Assembly (NCBI GenBank): GCA_002104905.1
Contig: MCFE01000478.1
Span: 1 to 64,000 of the forward strand
DNA from: Basidiobolus meristosporus CBS 931.73
Lineage: Eukaryota; Basidiobolomycota; Basidiobolomycetes; Basidiobolales; Basidiobolaceae
Length of the DNA: 64,000 nt
Direction of reading: 5' to 3'
Position numbers and translations under genes: made by a program
Notes under the pieces: model-generated
What the model was told of the DNA's origin: nothing
Databases searched by the model: none
What the model saw: only the letters and a program-made list of their open reading frames with translations
Shown here: positions 21,547-32,716 of the stretch, piece by piece
How the letters are laid out: the number at the start of each line of letters is the position of its first letter
How positions within the stretch are numbered: the first letter of the stretch is position 1

Positions 21547-24102
21547 CTAGAATAGATGGGCATAGTTACGGTCATAATCCATCTTGATTTTACGGACGAT
21601 CACTTCTGGTATCTCTTCTACTTCTGCCTCTTCCTCTTCTGCTTCTTCTGCTTCCGCTTCCTCGTCAACAGGCATGGATAGGGAGCGGACTTGGACATAA
21701 TCTAGCTGCATCATAGGCTGAACGCGAGGGGTCTCTGCGATCTGGAAGATCTCCTCAAGTATCTCTTCGTATTGTCGATTCGTGTAGTCTGGGAATCGAC
21801 TTTCGAATTGACTAATGGTAGGCGGATCGTATTGACTTGTCACAAACTTGCTTTTCAAGGCGTCGTATTTGTCTCTCTCGTCGTCTGTCAATCCTGCAAT
21901 GAACCAGTCGCGGGTTTCCTTGCTGAAGATGCAGTCGGTGATCTCATAGTAACGATTCGCGTTGTCCCCAGCCAGATCTGCGGCAAGGCGTAGGAAGAAA
22001 AGTCTTTGCTGCAAATCGTTCCAATCGTGCCTGAACTGAAGGACTTCAAGGTTGAATTGGCGGCCCATAGACATGTGTTTTCTACGCAAGATGTTGCGAA
22101 CAGTTTTGATCGGCGTGATGTCAGGATTGTGGCACATTGCAACTGCCAGCGCGAGAGTATGAAACGCGTGATGAGACGCCCATTCAGCAGCGGCGGCATG
22201 GTTGTTGGTTAGACCATCTGACCACTGCACCCCTACAGTTCGCTTTCCGACTTTGGCACCACTGCCGCCCATACCGGCGTCAAACGCATGGATTGGCTCT
22301 CCTTCCGTGGTCTGGAAATAACCACCTTTGCCGTATTCAGGCACGCCATCGATGATATTCTTGACAGCAGCACTGAGTGCGGGATCACGTTTGCGGTCGA
22401 ATGTTTTGGGAGCGAGGAGAGCGTCGAACTTGGCATCATTAAAGGTGAACTTGTCATCTGAGAAGCCGATATCTCCAAAACCGCCTTCCACGTGTACGGC
22501 TATACCTGACGTGAACAACGCTGACATGATGTCCTGGATTGGCACTGGCGAGGCGTAGTTGAAAAAGAGCTGTTCAGACCAGCGTTTGAAAAAACTGGTG
22601 TTCGCGTCAGTGTCGTAGTTGGCGATGGAGCTGATCTCGGAGCAACTCGAGCTGAACATTGGCAAGCCGAGGCGTCCCGATCGAGAAAGCGGAGCCTCCA
22701 GAATAAGGTGCCTCTCGTGATCTTCAATATTGGACACGATGCCAGTGCCGATGGAAAATGCGGTATATCCTGCGCGTAGGAGACCGGTTTCCGTGGCAGC
22801 ACTGTTGGGATATTGAAGGATGTCCTTGTGATACCTTTCCATATACTCTCGAACCGTGACCTGGCTGCCGTCACCCTTGACACGACTATTAACCTGACTC
22901 GGTAGTTTTCTCAAGGTGCGTGCAATATGGGCCTCAAGGAACTCGTAGGCGATCGGGAGCCAGTTGGAATTGCGCTGCAGGCGCAGTGCATGCATATCAC
23001 GGGCGGAAAAGAACGAGCGTCCGCCACGCCAATTCGGGTCAAGAGCAGTGCGAGGCGGAGCCGGGCCGTTTTTCCCATGGCTAATGACAGTGATGAGGCC
23101 CTGATATTTCTCAGCATTGTGCTCTATGTACTTGATCGGATCGGTGGATATTTCGATATCTGGCAAGAAAGCAAGCAGTAGGGAAGCATAATCATAGAAG
23201 GAGAGACCCAAGCCGGTCAGGGCGATCTTTTTGTTGTTGTTTCTGATACGCCCATCTTCCAGAATTCCACGTCTTGTGAGGTATTCACGCATTGTTTTAT
23301 GGTTTGGAGTCGCGTGGTAGTAGGCCGTGGGGTTGACCTCGGGCTTCAGCGGAAGAGTCAAACGAGTACCATGGGCAAAGGAGACAAAGTCGAATTGCGC
23401 CGTCCTCTCGACACCTCCCGACTTGACCTTGATGCCCGGTTTCTGGGGATTCGTGTCAAAGTCGACACCAATCACCTCATGCGAGTAGAGGATATCAATG
23501 ACGATCTTGTCGGACATGTTATCTCGGATGTAGTCCAGTGCTTTTCTGATGTTCCGTCCCTGGATTTTGCCCCACTCGCCTCTGGTCATGCAAGCGATAG
23601 AAGTGTTGGGCTCACCATGTTGGAAGGCATTCTTGAATAGGACGGCGGCAGGGGGATTGGTTTTTATGAGTTCCTCGAGAAGATCAGTGTATCGACCCTT
23701 CAACGAACCGTACATGGTACCAGGAAGATCTGCAATCTCCTTGAGCGTCTGAAACTCAGTGCTATTGACATTGCCAAGGAAGTTGGGGAGCTTGGTGACC
23801 GGAGTGTTGACCGTGGCATCACAATCTTCCTGGAACGCATGGCCAAAGCCAGCAGTGTTTTCGCCCTGTTTTTCGAAGACGGTGTAGTGAAGCTTGAAGT
23901 TGACATGTCCCTTGATCTTGTCAAGTTTGTCTTGATAGGCAAGAATAACCATGGCCTGGTACATAAGGTAGAAAGCATGACGAGGCCCAAAACCTGAAAG
24001 GCCCCAGGTGATGGTGGTCACCTCGCTGTCACTAGGCGACTTGACGGGATCTAGAGGGGCCTGACCATTGATGGTGGAGCCGTTTGTAGCAGTAGAATCC
24101 AT
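21547..24102 (-). CDS. Large FAD/NAD(P)-binding-type protein, function unknown
   Basis: This intronless gene encodes 851 residues. The N-terminus has a possible Rossmann start (ITWGLSGFGPRHAFYLMYQA), then HYTVFEKQGENTAGFGHAF and TVNTPVTKLPNFLG. A second nucleotide-binding-like segment is KKIALTGLGLSFYDYASLLL at about residue 315. ARDMHALRLQRNSNW and GGFGDIGFSDDKFTFNDAKF are also distinctive. The layout resembles the NAD_binding_9 (FAD-NAD(P)-binding) group of uncharacterised oxidoreductases, although neither glycine motif is canonical. The C-terminus has an acidic run (about 800-830, mostly Glu and Ala) and ends in DYDRNYAHLF. I considered oleate hydratase and found no support. The gene lies between the two copies of the duplicated ARG8 block and has a good TATA box upstream. 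Its substrate is unknown. Confidence 0.55.
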   Translation of the reverse strand: MDSTATNGSTINGQAPLDPVKSPSDSEVTTITWGLSGFGPRHAFYLMYQAMVILAYQDKLDKIKGHVNFKLHYTVFEKQGENTAGFGHAFQEDCDATVNTPVTKLPNFLGNVNSTEFQTLKEIADLPGTMYGSLKGRYTDLLEELIKTNPPAAVLFKNAFQHGEPNTSIACMTRGEWGKIQGRNIRKALDYIRDNMSDKIVIDILYSHEVIGVDFDTNPQKPGIKVKSGGVERTAQFDFVSFAHGTRLTLPLKPEVNPTAYYHATPNHKTMREYLTRRGILEDGRIRNNNKKIALTGLGLSFYDYASLLLAFLPDIEISTDPIKYIEHNAEKYQGLITVISHGKNGPAPPRTALDPNWRGGRSFFSARDMHALRLQRNSNWLPIAYEFLEAHIARTLRKLPSQVNSRVKGDGSQVTVREYMERYHKDILQYPNSAATETGLLRAGYTAFSIGTGIVSNIEDHERHLILEAPLSRSGRLGLPMFSSSCSEISSIANYDTDANTSFFKRWSEQLFFNYASPVPIQDIMSALFTSGIAVHVEGGFGDIGFSDDKFTFNDAKFDALLAPKTFDRKRDPALSAAVKNIIDGVPEYGKGGYFQTTEGEPIHAFDAGMGGSGAKVGKRTVGVQWSDGLTNNHAAAAEWASHHAFHTLALAVAMCHNPDITPIKTVRNILRRKHMSMGRQFNLEVLQFRHDWNDLQQRLFFLRLAADLAGDNANRYYEITDCIFSKETRDWFIAGLTDDERDKYDALKSKFVTSQYDPPTISQFESRFPDYTNRQYEEILEEIFQIAETPRVQPMMQLDYVQVRSLSMPVDEEAEAEEAEEEEAEVEEIPEVIVRKIKMDYDRNYAHLF

Positions 24103-24170
24103 GTTGCTAGGGTGCGAGTGGCGGCGCTATAGGAGGTGAAGAGTGATTGAGAGATGTTCGCTTCAGCCAC

Positions 24171-24177
24171 TTTTATA
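24171..24177 (-). promoter_or_regulatory. TATA box of the FAD/NAD(P)-type gene
   Basis: On the minus strand the sequence reads GGTATAAAAGTGG, about 70 bp upstream of the ATG at 24102. Confidence 0.6.
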
Positions 24178-24228
24178 CCTTGGCTGAACGAGAGTGGGGC
24201 TACAGCAGACGAGCTTACAGTGAGGTTC

Positions 24229-26692
24229 AGGGGATCAGTTATGCAGAGCCACCCAAGTTAGAATTTACCCAGGTCCAAGTAATGTAGTCCATAAACAGCA
24301 TTTCCTATTCACCATCCCTCATGGTTGTGTCATCCGGGGTAACAACCAAATTGCCCCTTGATACGATTGCCAATTGCTTATTATGAGTTTGTCAGTCTAA
24401 GCGCAACGTTACCCTTCACCCAAATTGGCCCTCCTTTTCTCAACGTGATCAAGAAAGTGGGTGGCTGACTAATTTGGATGGCTCAATTCATGCTTGTGAC
24501 AGGTGTTTGCCTTAGGTGTATGCCATGATCCTCTCAGCAATATAAATGGACTAGATCATTATACGTGTTCTCATACGTAGCTACTGCTGATTCCCTTCTG
24601 ATTTCCAGGTGAGATCGCTTGATGTGGCTCCATTGCGGCCTTTTCATTTCTTACCTTTGTAGTTGACATAGTGCCAGTACCATAATGTCTCGTTTTCTCC
24701 GAAAGACATTCACGCCCGGCTCGAGTCTAGCTCGTTTGGTACTAAGCCATGTGTTTATGAGTCTGGGTTTTGCTTGCTGAATCCTTTTATTTCGTGTAGT
24801 CGCAGCAAATCCGCTACCAAAGCATTGCTTCGGCCACTCACCAAGTAAGGCCACTTTCCGTTAGTCGTAAAAATTAGAAACCCTGCTGACAAGTCCTCTT
24901 TCTAGTCTGGCCCTTCCAAGGTCACGCATCCGGATGCTGACAACAACCCCAAAACCCTTGAGATACTGGCTGAGAGCGACAAATACATCCTCAACACCTA
25001 CAGCAAGCCCTCGTTGGTCTTTACACACGGAAAAGGTTGCTACCTTTATGACCAGAGTAATCGTCGTTACTTGGACTTTTGCGCCGGAATTGCTGTGAAT
25101 GCACTGGGTCATGCTGACGAAGAAATGACCCAGGTGCTTGCTGAACAAGCTTCGCAGTTGGTGCATCTTTCGAATCTTTTCCATCACCAATGGAGTGGGG
25201 GAGTTGATTTCTTGCGTGCTATGCGAAAGCGTTGCGATGAAGTCGGTGCTTTGTTAGTTTTCGATGAGATCTAGGTAAGCTACCATCTCTGATCCTCGCC
25301 ACCCACTGATCTCTAAAAGCGACTTTTGTTTAGTGCGGTCTTGGCAGAACCGGTAAATTGTGGGCTTTCGAGAACTTCCCATCTGATGTCGTTCCAGATA
25401 TCCTGACCTTGGCTAAGCCCTTGGCCAATGGCTTCCCCATTGGCGCTATTCTCATGAACGACAAAGTAGCAGACAAGATCAAGATAGGTAAGGGGATCAC
25501 GTGCACATGCTGTTCATTCCCATGCTCACCACCAAGCATATTCACAGGCGATCATGGAACCACATTTGGAGGAAACCCCTTGGGTTGCCGTGTAGCATTG
25601 TCGGTATTCAACCGCATTAGTCGCCCAGAGTTCCTCGCCAATGTAAATGAGACCGGAGCTCACTTGAAACAAGGCCTTCGGAATATCACCAATGGCAATC
25701 CCTTGGTCAAGGAGGTTCGTGGATTGGGGCTTATTCTGGGTGTGGAGTTCACAGTTGATCCCACGCCAATCGTCAAGATGGCCAGAGAGCGCGGACTGAT
25801 CGTGATCACTGCCAGCAACAACACTGTTCGCTTGGTGCCCCCGCTGATCCTCACGAAAGAGGAAGCGGATCAAGGCCTTGCTATTCTGAAAGACTGCTTT
25901 GAGGAGTTCAAAGCTCAAACCCCCGTTTGATTGAATCATCCTATTTCTCATGAGGCTTCCAATGTAGATAAAGCGATGTTTGGTAGATGTCAATTGTAAT
26001 GAGTGAGGAAATAAAATGAAATGCAGTTTAATATGCTGACCCAGCGCTGGGTGACCCCCTAAATCTGATCGAACACAGCCATCTATTCTATCCAAGATCT
26101 GGAGTACCTGAAGTTGTCAGTTGATGCGGTGGTGATGGATTCTGGGATTTGCAAGCTCTCGCCAGCAGTGGCGTACGAGAGGTGCTGCTTAGATTCTCGC
26201 TTACTGCTCGCTATCTGCTGTTTGTCATGTCGCCACGACATGTAATTGTAGACTTGCGAGACGATTGCGTAAATCACGCCTATGCAGTTTGAAAGGACGG
26301 CCAAAAATGGGATGATTTTAAAGAACCCATTGAACGTCTTGTAAATCACCTTCAGAAGCAAGTCGGGTTAGAAATGGTGTGCAAGGTGTACGAACTCTGC
26401 GGCCGGTTACCTGAATTACCAGCTGTGGTATATCCTCAATCAAGATTCCCACACCTACGCATATCAGGATGTGATACCTGACTCGTGGTGAGAATGGCGC
26501 ATTCAAGCTGCGGAGGTTACAGAAATTTGACGAAAGAATGAATATGAGGGCTGGATTGGTTGCCGCCAGGATAGTCACCGACGATGTTAGCAGCGTATGA
26601 TTAGAGAACCACTCGTGGAAGAGAGGATTCCTGGCCACTTCCTTGACGATGATATATGTAGAAGAGAGCATATTGAAGCAAAATGGAATCAC
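24229..26692. repeat. Segmental duplication, copy B
   Basis: This matches 18387-21279 in the same orientation. It is shorter, mainly because 372 bp are missing inside its ARG8 copy. It ends where the shared membrane-gene sequence of copy A breaks off. Here the membrane gene continues intact to 28897. Confidence 0.88.
24685..25930 (+). pseudogene. ARG8 pseudogene (second copy)
   Basis: All five exons of the intact copy at 18899-20516 can be followed. A net 372 bp are missing from the third exon, between FHHQWSG and FLRAMRKRC. This removes the phosphate-binding GTEANE segment and the FHGRSMGAL region. The deletion keeps the frame and has a few extra bases at its junction. The last codon of that exon is TAG (25272-25274) where the intact copy has CAG. 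Without these parts PLP could not be held properly. The remaining exons are nearly identical to the intact gene, so the loss is recent. Confidence 0.92.
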
Positions 26693-28897
26693 AAAGAATA
26701 TCACTGAAGGGGCGCGTAATGAGCGAATATCCCCACTGTTCAACAAAACGAAGAGTAAGTCGGTACAGAAATCGAAGACTGAGATGAATATGACAAATAC
26801 AACAGCGTTGTCACTTGAGGGGTATTTTCTTCGAAGAAATGCAAACGCAGCAATTAGAACCACCACCACAACGCCTAATAGGATGAATTTGACCTTGTTA
26901 CTTCGAAACAAATCTTCTTCCACGGTCACTCCAAATTCACTGTTCAATGTTTGCGTGTACTGTCCTTTGGACAAAGGACTACGAGCTTTCGTTCTAATCA
27001 TTTCCTGAAAATCGTTCACGATGGCAGTGGCTGTCCGATTTTGAGATGCCGCTATTTTTGTAATCGTGATCTGATATATATCGCCAGCATTATCCTGTCG
27101 TAGGAAACTTGCGCTTATTCGGTTGGCCTCCACTGGCAAGGCCTCAGTTAGCTCTCTGGTCAGATTATTGGCAACTTCAGATCTCTCAATAGTATTGTTT
27201 AGATCTAAGGCTACTTGAACAGTAATATCGTCCTTTTCATCTTTCGACAGTTCAGCATTGGGAGTGGTAACTCGCCATTGATACGGTGATAGGCCCTCCA
27301 ATGGTTCCGAGACAGCGCTTTGGAAAGTACCACCATCGATGGTAATGTAGTACTCTGTCCCAGGTAAATTCAAGGCATAGCCGTCTAGAGTGAAATTGAA
27401 TGTGTCTCCCCGGATAGGCGTGTCAGAAGACACGGAGAGAACCTGCCGCGGATATTCAGGTCGATTTGCATCATAGACATAGATGTGTCCCAGAGAGGTG
27501 GAATAGTCGGATTGAATAAATGTCAGGGAAAACCGCTGTGTTGTGCTAATCTGAGCTACTCCACCTTGTATTGGGTATGTTGTCTTGATAATTGGATTGT
27601 TCCCATAATCTGACGCATTGAGAAACTTGGGTGGATTGTCAATTCGAGCTCTAAAGCCAGGAACTACGAAAAACCCGGCCCCAGAAGTTGAAGTATCGTA
27701 TGTGAGAGATGCAACTGAGTTGTTAGGAAAGGACACCAGTCCGGTAGGGCCGAGAGTATTATTCTCGAACGGATAATAGGACCAGTAGCGATCGTAAAGT
27801 TGAACATAACTGGTGATCCCTTGATTATTACTTATCTTGTTGTCCGATAGTAACAACGCTCCCCCGTAGGGTAAAGATGCAGCCCTAGTGATTCCGATCC
27901 CCCTCGACACTTGTATAGTAGAGTTTCCCAAGAGTGTAGGCAGGTCAAACTGAGAGCCAGTTGAGGAAAACACCGTGCTGTAGGTGTATCGAGTGATATT
28001 GACGTTAGGATTATTGTCAGTTGGCTGAACAATATAGTCATATATACAGACATGCCCATCTCCAGCTTTCAGTAGACTGCATTTGTTGATTATCAGATAG
28101 TCCGCTCTATTCACAACTTTTGTTTTCTCGGCTGTGGCGACAATAAAACTTCGAGATGTTTGGAACCCACCAGGGCTGGAGAGATAGTTTGCACGGAGTA
28201 TATTATCTCCTGATGGGGATTTACAAGCCCAATTAATCATAAAAAAGCGATCTGGAGATGGGACCACTGAGATAGTCGGTTGAAAAGGAGCACTGGTGTT
28301 GTAGATGTTGTCCGCTATTCTCGTCATATTGACTACATTGCCATATAGATCGAAAAATATGCTTCCCACAAAAGGTGCAGTAAGATTTGCGCCCCTACTT
28401 ACACCTGCCAAAAGGATATGGTCTAAGCCTTTGGCCACGGAGAAGAGTTCGAAACCCCCATCCAATAATTTAGGCTCCCCGATCTTAGTCATTGTCTTGT
28501 CGTAGCGATCTACCATAACTCCAAATTTTGTTTTCACTAGCGGTAAGTAGAAATGCAGGAAGCCACCGTCCGGAGTAGGGACAAAGGCATTGTCTTCCGT
28601 AGAGAGAACCTTTGTCAAGTTCGCATTTTCATTGATTTTGTTACCGTCAAAGTCATACATCTCCAACAGGCCTGGGAGTAGGATTTTGTCCATTCTTTGG
28701 ACGCGTCCTGCGTCATCCGTTAGGTTTTGAGTCAGGAAAGCCTGCTCACTGACGTATCTTGTGAAGTACCACAGTATCCTCTCCTGTGGAAGGACTGTGG
28801 CCTCATATTTTGGAATGAGATACTCTTGCGCGGTGATTGTAGACATAGACCCCAGGAATAAGCACCAAAAAGAAAGAATAAGCCGGCAACGAACCAT
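26083..28897 (-). CDS. Large membrane protein: secreted-side N-terminal domain plus C-terminal helices, unknown function
   Basis: I do not recognise the family. Two exons (28897-26411 and 26349-26083) join in frame to 917 residues. The N-terminus is a signal peptide (CRLILSFWCLFLGSMSTITAQ). About 620 residues follow with many N-glycosylation sequons (NLT, NMT, NTS, NVT), as expected of a domain outside the cytosol. The C-terminal part starts with a strong helix, VKFILLGVVVVVLIAAFAFL. Further hydrophobic segments are VVFVIFISVFDFCTDLLFVL, VIFFVIPFCFNML, VTILAATNPALIFIL, ILICVGVGILIEDIPQLVIQ and IIPFLAVLSNCIGVIYAIVS. The tail is polar and Ser-rich. Such a layout suggests a receptor or transporter-like surface protein. 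The EDIPQLVIQ segment inside a helix recalls XK-related proteins, but that is a weak hint. A partial copy lies at 20669-21279. Confidence 0.7.
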
Positions 28898-29078
28898 GCT
28901 ATATACAAAAGATCGAATGAGTATATGCGCTGGAGTAGATGACACCCAGCTTTTATCAGAGGCCGTAGGCTAGAGTCAACAAAATTGGAATCTGATTTGC
29001 GCCCAGACGAAGCTAAGCCCTTAATTAACAATTAACAAGTATCATTGGAAGTTTATTTCTATATATTACAGAAGCCCA

Positions 29079-30330
29079 TTAATTGGCAGTTTGTTTGGTG
29101 ACTTTCTCATGGAATTGTCGTAACAGCGCATCGACGTTCTCGATACCCTGTGGCCGAATATCAGCAAGTGCTTTAATCTGGGCTGTGACTTGTTTGACTT
29201 GGTCATCGCTGAGGTTCAGTCCTAGCTGCGTAACTCTGTTCTTGACGGCATTCCAGCCAGTGAGTCGGTGTCCGATGGATACGTAACGAGTCATTCCGAA
29301 ATCCTCTGGTTGCAAAATCTCATATGTGCTAGGGTTGTTAAGGATGGCCTTGGCGTGGATTCCAGCCTTATGGGTGAAGGCACAATAGCCGGTGATATAG
29401 TTGTTGAATGGCACTTGGATATCGACTGCTTCAGCCACTAGGTTTTCGATGTCGCGAAGCATGTGAAGCTTGTATTTGCCCATAATATACTCCTTGTTGG
29501 CTACGTACATCCGAGCGCATAGGCCACCAAGCGGGGTGATCCCGTTACGCTCGCCAATACCAAGGACCGAGGTGTCGATGTGCGTAGCACCCGCTTCGAG
29601 AGCCGCATAAGCATTTGCAATAGCACACCCAGTGTCATCATGGAAATGGCACTCTATGTCACAGGAAACCACTCCACGAAGAGTCCTCACTAGTTCGTAC
29701 ACCTGGCGAGGGTTGGCACAACCAACGGTATCGGCAATACCAACGCGGTTAACTCCCAACTTATCGACAGTAGTGTAGATGTTGAGCAAGTCCACCAGGT
29801 CACTACGGAAGGAATCTTCACTGGAGAATCTGACCTCCAATCCGGTTGAGATGATGTAACTGACCACCTCAATGGCCTGTTGGGTAATGTAGTCCATATC
29901 TTTACCGTGGGAGAACTTGCGAAGGAAGGAGGATGTCCCGATGACAACATCGAGTCCATCCACCCCAGTATCAATAGCAAGCTTAGCATCATCCATATGG
30001 CAACGGACGTGGGTGAGGATCTTAGCCTTCAAGCCCAGTTGGCAGATGGCCTTGCAATCGCTCCTTGATTGCTCGGAGGCGGCAGGAGAGGTTAGCTCGA
30101 TGTACTCGACACCGAACTCATCCAAGGCTTTGGCAATCTCGATCTTCTTCTCGGTATCGAAGAATGCATTGGCGAATTGTTCACCCTCTGGAGAAAACGA
30201 TTAGCTTAATTGTGGAAGGAGAAACGCCCAGGGGCAACCAACCTCTTAGTGTGGACTCGATCACAGCAAAATTGTCGACTCTGCTTAAAAGATCAGAGAC
30301 GTTTCCGGCGTAAGGATTTGATCTGGTCAT
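29079..30330 (-). CDS. LYS20/LYS21-like: Homocitrate synthase (lysine biosynthesis)
   Basis: Homocitrate synthase condenses acetyl-CoA with 2-oxoglutarate, the first step of the fungal alpha-aminoadipate pathway to lysine. Two exons (30330-30243 and 30187-29079) join in frame to 398 residues. The catalytic start [15 protein letters not shown] is formed across the intron. Other motifs are [65 protein letters not shown] and the metal-binding [39 protein letters not shown] and [13 protein letters not shown] follow. The combination separates it from isopropylmalate and citramalate synthases. No mitochondrial presequence is evident; fungal enzymes can be nuclear. Feedback inhibition by lysine is known for the family but is not shown by this sequence. 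Confidence 0.94.
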
Positions 30331-31336
30331 TGTGGGAGTAAAATGCGACGGCTAATACAACGTTTCGGTAAAAGGCGATGGTTGATACGATGTTGGCTGC
30401 TAGAGCGGTGGGGAGGTATTTAAATGAAATCACCACGGCCAGAGTTTGAGTGTAGACTTCCGCTCAAGACTATGATTAAACCCTTTCACACAACCCATTC
30501 CATATGCATCTCAAATCTCCCAAATTCGATCACTGATGGCTGGTGTATCTTAATGACTCGATTCTGACTCATGTTGCCAAAATGCAGCATGTTGAATCCC
30601 GGCGCACAAACGACCTAGTAGACAGATCCATGTCAGTCTTACCTACCATCTGGCTGATCTCATCTGAGTTTAAAGTTTAGCCATGTCACATCTTCCGCTG
30701 AGCCTGATCCATGTCACATCAATATACGGAGTTTATTTGTGTGGCACCACCTTGTCCCTCGAACAACAAAACCCCATTCTGAAGCAATGTGCTCCCCCAG
30801 AGGCGGGTCAAGGTGGGGTTCCATAAAAGAAACAAAGGGTACACCGAGAAAAATAATTATTAGTTAGCAATAGTTCGTTGTGATAGTGTCTAATGGCACG
30901 AGGCGGGCGATGATGGATTATACTGTATAGAGGGACTCCATTGCATAAGTAAGGCTTGGTCCAGATGATGAAGGGTTCCATTGGGTTGGTGGCATGTGGG
31001 GAGTATCAACAAGGAATAAGATACAAGTCGATAGACTCTGAAAGGAAAATTGCGCTGATTATTATTTCGTTGCAAGATAAGATAGAAATGATGTCGGGTA
31101 CGATAAACCAATGGAAAGTGGGTTGGAAAACTGAGCAAGCGGAGTTCAGGATGCGAGGACAAGCGAGCTAAAACGACCGGTGTCTATACGGAAGAATACC
31201 ATTGCAACGGGAGCTCTCGAAAATCAATGTTGTACATGACTGTTTACAGTGAAAAATAGAAGGTAGCGGGGATCTTCGTCTTGCCAAAGAGAAGCGTCGG
31301 GTAGAGAGTTGTTGACTAATCGACATGGCCTAGTGC
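30331..31336. other. Intergenic, about 1 kb
   Basis: This is the homocitrate synthase upstream region, with an AT-rich TATTTAAAT near 30417 as a possible TATA element, and the 3' flank of the MYND gene. No gene is recognised. Confidence 0.4.
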
Positions 31337-32716
31337 TCACGGCATCATAGGAGTTGTGGTGGTGGTGGTAGTGGAAACAGTGTCGCGCTGAGAATTGGTG
31401 GCCTCTTGTGAATGCGATGTTGCACCAGCGCTCAGACTCGACTCGGGATGTCTCTCTACACACCAGTAACGATGGCCATCTGACCATGCTTTTGATTGGC
31501 ATGTTTTGGAGCAGTATTTGGCTTTGCGGCACCGTCTACATTTAGAGAACTCCCGGGGGTATCTTTCCCATTTTCCACAAGACATGTTGGCGCACTGTCT
31601 GATTCCGCCGCGGGATTCGTCTTTACGACAAGCATTTCTCATAATGATTGAAGCCCAGCACTGGATCTCGGCGGTATGTCCTCGACTGGTGAATTTCTCC
31701 ACCAAGCTGAACACGTTACACTCGAACTCGGTGTGGAGCCGTTGTCGGAGATGTGGATATTTTGAAACGTAAGCCAAGAGCTGTAGTGAAAGGAGGATAT
31801 CTTCTTCTCTGTACAATACTTCGTCGATTTTATCTGGCGGGCTATCAATGGACTGAGAATTAGGACGGTTGGGAGCTTCCTCACGCGTGGCGCGCTCTAA
31901 TTGGATTCCCACCTCGGCGTTACCGATTCCCTCTTGGTGTTGGTAGTTTGGAGCCGGAGACGGTGGCTGAGATTCACCTGTATCTGGGTTGGTATCTAGA
32001 TCTGGAACGACCGTGGTAGACGCGTTGTTGGGTTGGGTAAGTAGCGAAGTGAACACCGGAGTGGAATTATCGTTATTCTCATCACCACCGTTTTGCAACT
32101 GTTGCGATGCTAGAGTGCGACGAAGCGAAGGCAAACTGCGTCTAATCGCTGGTATATTATTTAAGTCTTGGGGTCGTAGCACATCGGCCATCTCAGTATT
32201 TTGCATGGGGTCATCCATTTGTCGCGCGGCGTTGTTTCCAATGGGAGGTAACGACACGCTGGCGTCAAAAGCGTTCTCATTCATAAGCGTACTGGACAAT
32301 GGCTGGATTTCCTTGTCTTTTTCCAATTTGACTTGCTCAAGGGCTTTGAGAAAGTGTTTCAGGATGTTGATGACCACCTCCACCATCCCGGCATCCACCA
32401 CTCGACAGCGGATCGTTTCAGTTCCTCTTACACCGACATTTACTACACACTGGAAGGCCATGGACCATATCCAGGCCAGCCTTTTGTCATCTATTCTAGT
32501 GGTTTTCAGTATGCGAATTAAGCGTTCCAGCCCGCCATCTTTGGTCATAATCTCTCTAATTCGTGGGGAGGTACTCGTCAGATATATCAGATGAGATAAG
32601 GAATTGATCAGAGGTAATATAGCAGTGCAGTCGAGCGCTCGACGATCGTAAAGTGCCGAGGTGATGGTGACGCAGGCGCGATTTTGGTTTGGAAAGGAAA
32701 AGTTCGACTCTCTCAT
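31337..32716 (-). CDS. MYND-finger protein, Mub1/SamB-like
   Basis: The N-terminus (RESNFSFPNQNRACVTITSA, LINSLSHLIYLTSTS, DGGLERLIRILK) matches the armadillo-like region of the fungal Mub1/SamB family. The C-terminal MYND zinc finger is complete: CANMSCGKWERYPREFSKCR, then CRKAKYCSKTCQSKAWSDGH and WCVERH. Between them is a low-complexity linker rich in Asn, Pro and Ser. Yeast Mub1 forms a ubiquitin ligase with Ubr2 and Rad6 that degrades Rpn4, and SamB affects growth and septation in filamentous fungi. Such roles are inferred from the family. From the ATG at 32716 it has 459 residues and ends in a Thr-rich tail. The frame extends three codons upstream without another ATG, and an upstream coding exon is possible. 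Confidence 0.85.
   Translation of the reverse strand: MRESNFSFPNQNRACVTITSALYDRRALDCTAILPLINSLSHLIYLTSTSPRIREIMTKDGGLERLIRILKTTRIDDKRLAWIWSMAFQCVVNVGVRGTETIRCRVVDAGMVEVVINILKHFLKALEQVKLEKDKEIQPLSSTLMNENAFDASVSLPPIGNNAARQMDDPMQNTEMADVLRPQDLNNIPAIRRSLPSLRRTLASQQLQNGGDENNDNSTPVFTSLLTQPNNASTTVVPDLDTNPDTGESQPPSPAPNYQHQEGIGNAEVGIQLERATREEAPNRPNSQSIDSPPDKIDEVLYREEDILLSLQLLAYVSKYPHLRQRLHTEFECNVFSLVEKFTSRGHTAEIQCWASIIMRNACRKDESRGGIRQCANMSCGKWERYPREFSKCRRCRKAKYCSKTCQSKAWSDGHRYWCVERHPESSLSAGATSHSQEATNSQRDTVSTTTTTTTPMMP

Noticed and set aside
21547-24102. Oleate hydratase assignment for the FAD/NAD(P)-type gene
   Set aside because: The known N-terminal and substrate motifs of that family are not present.
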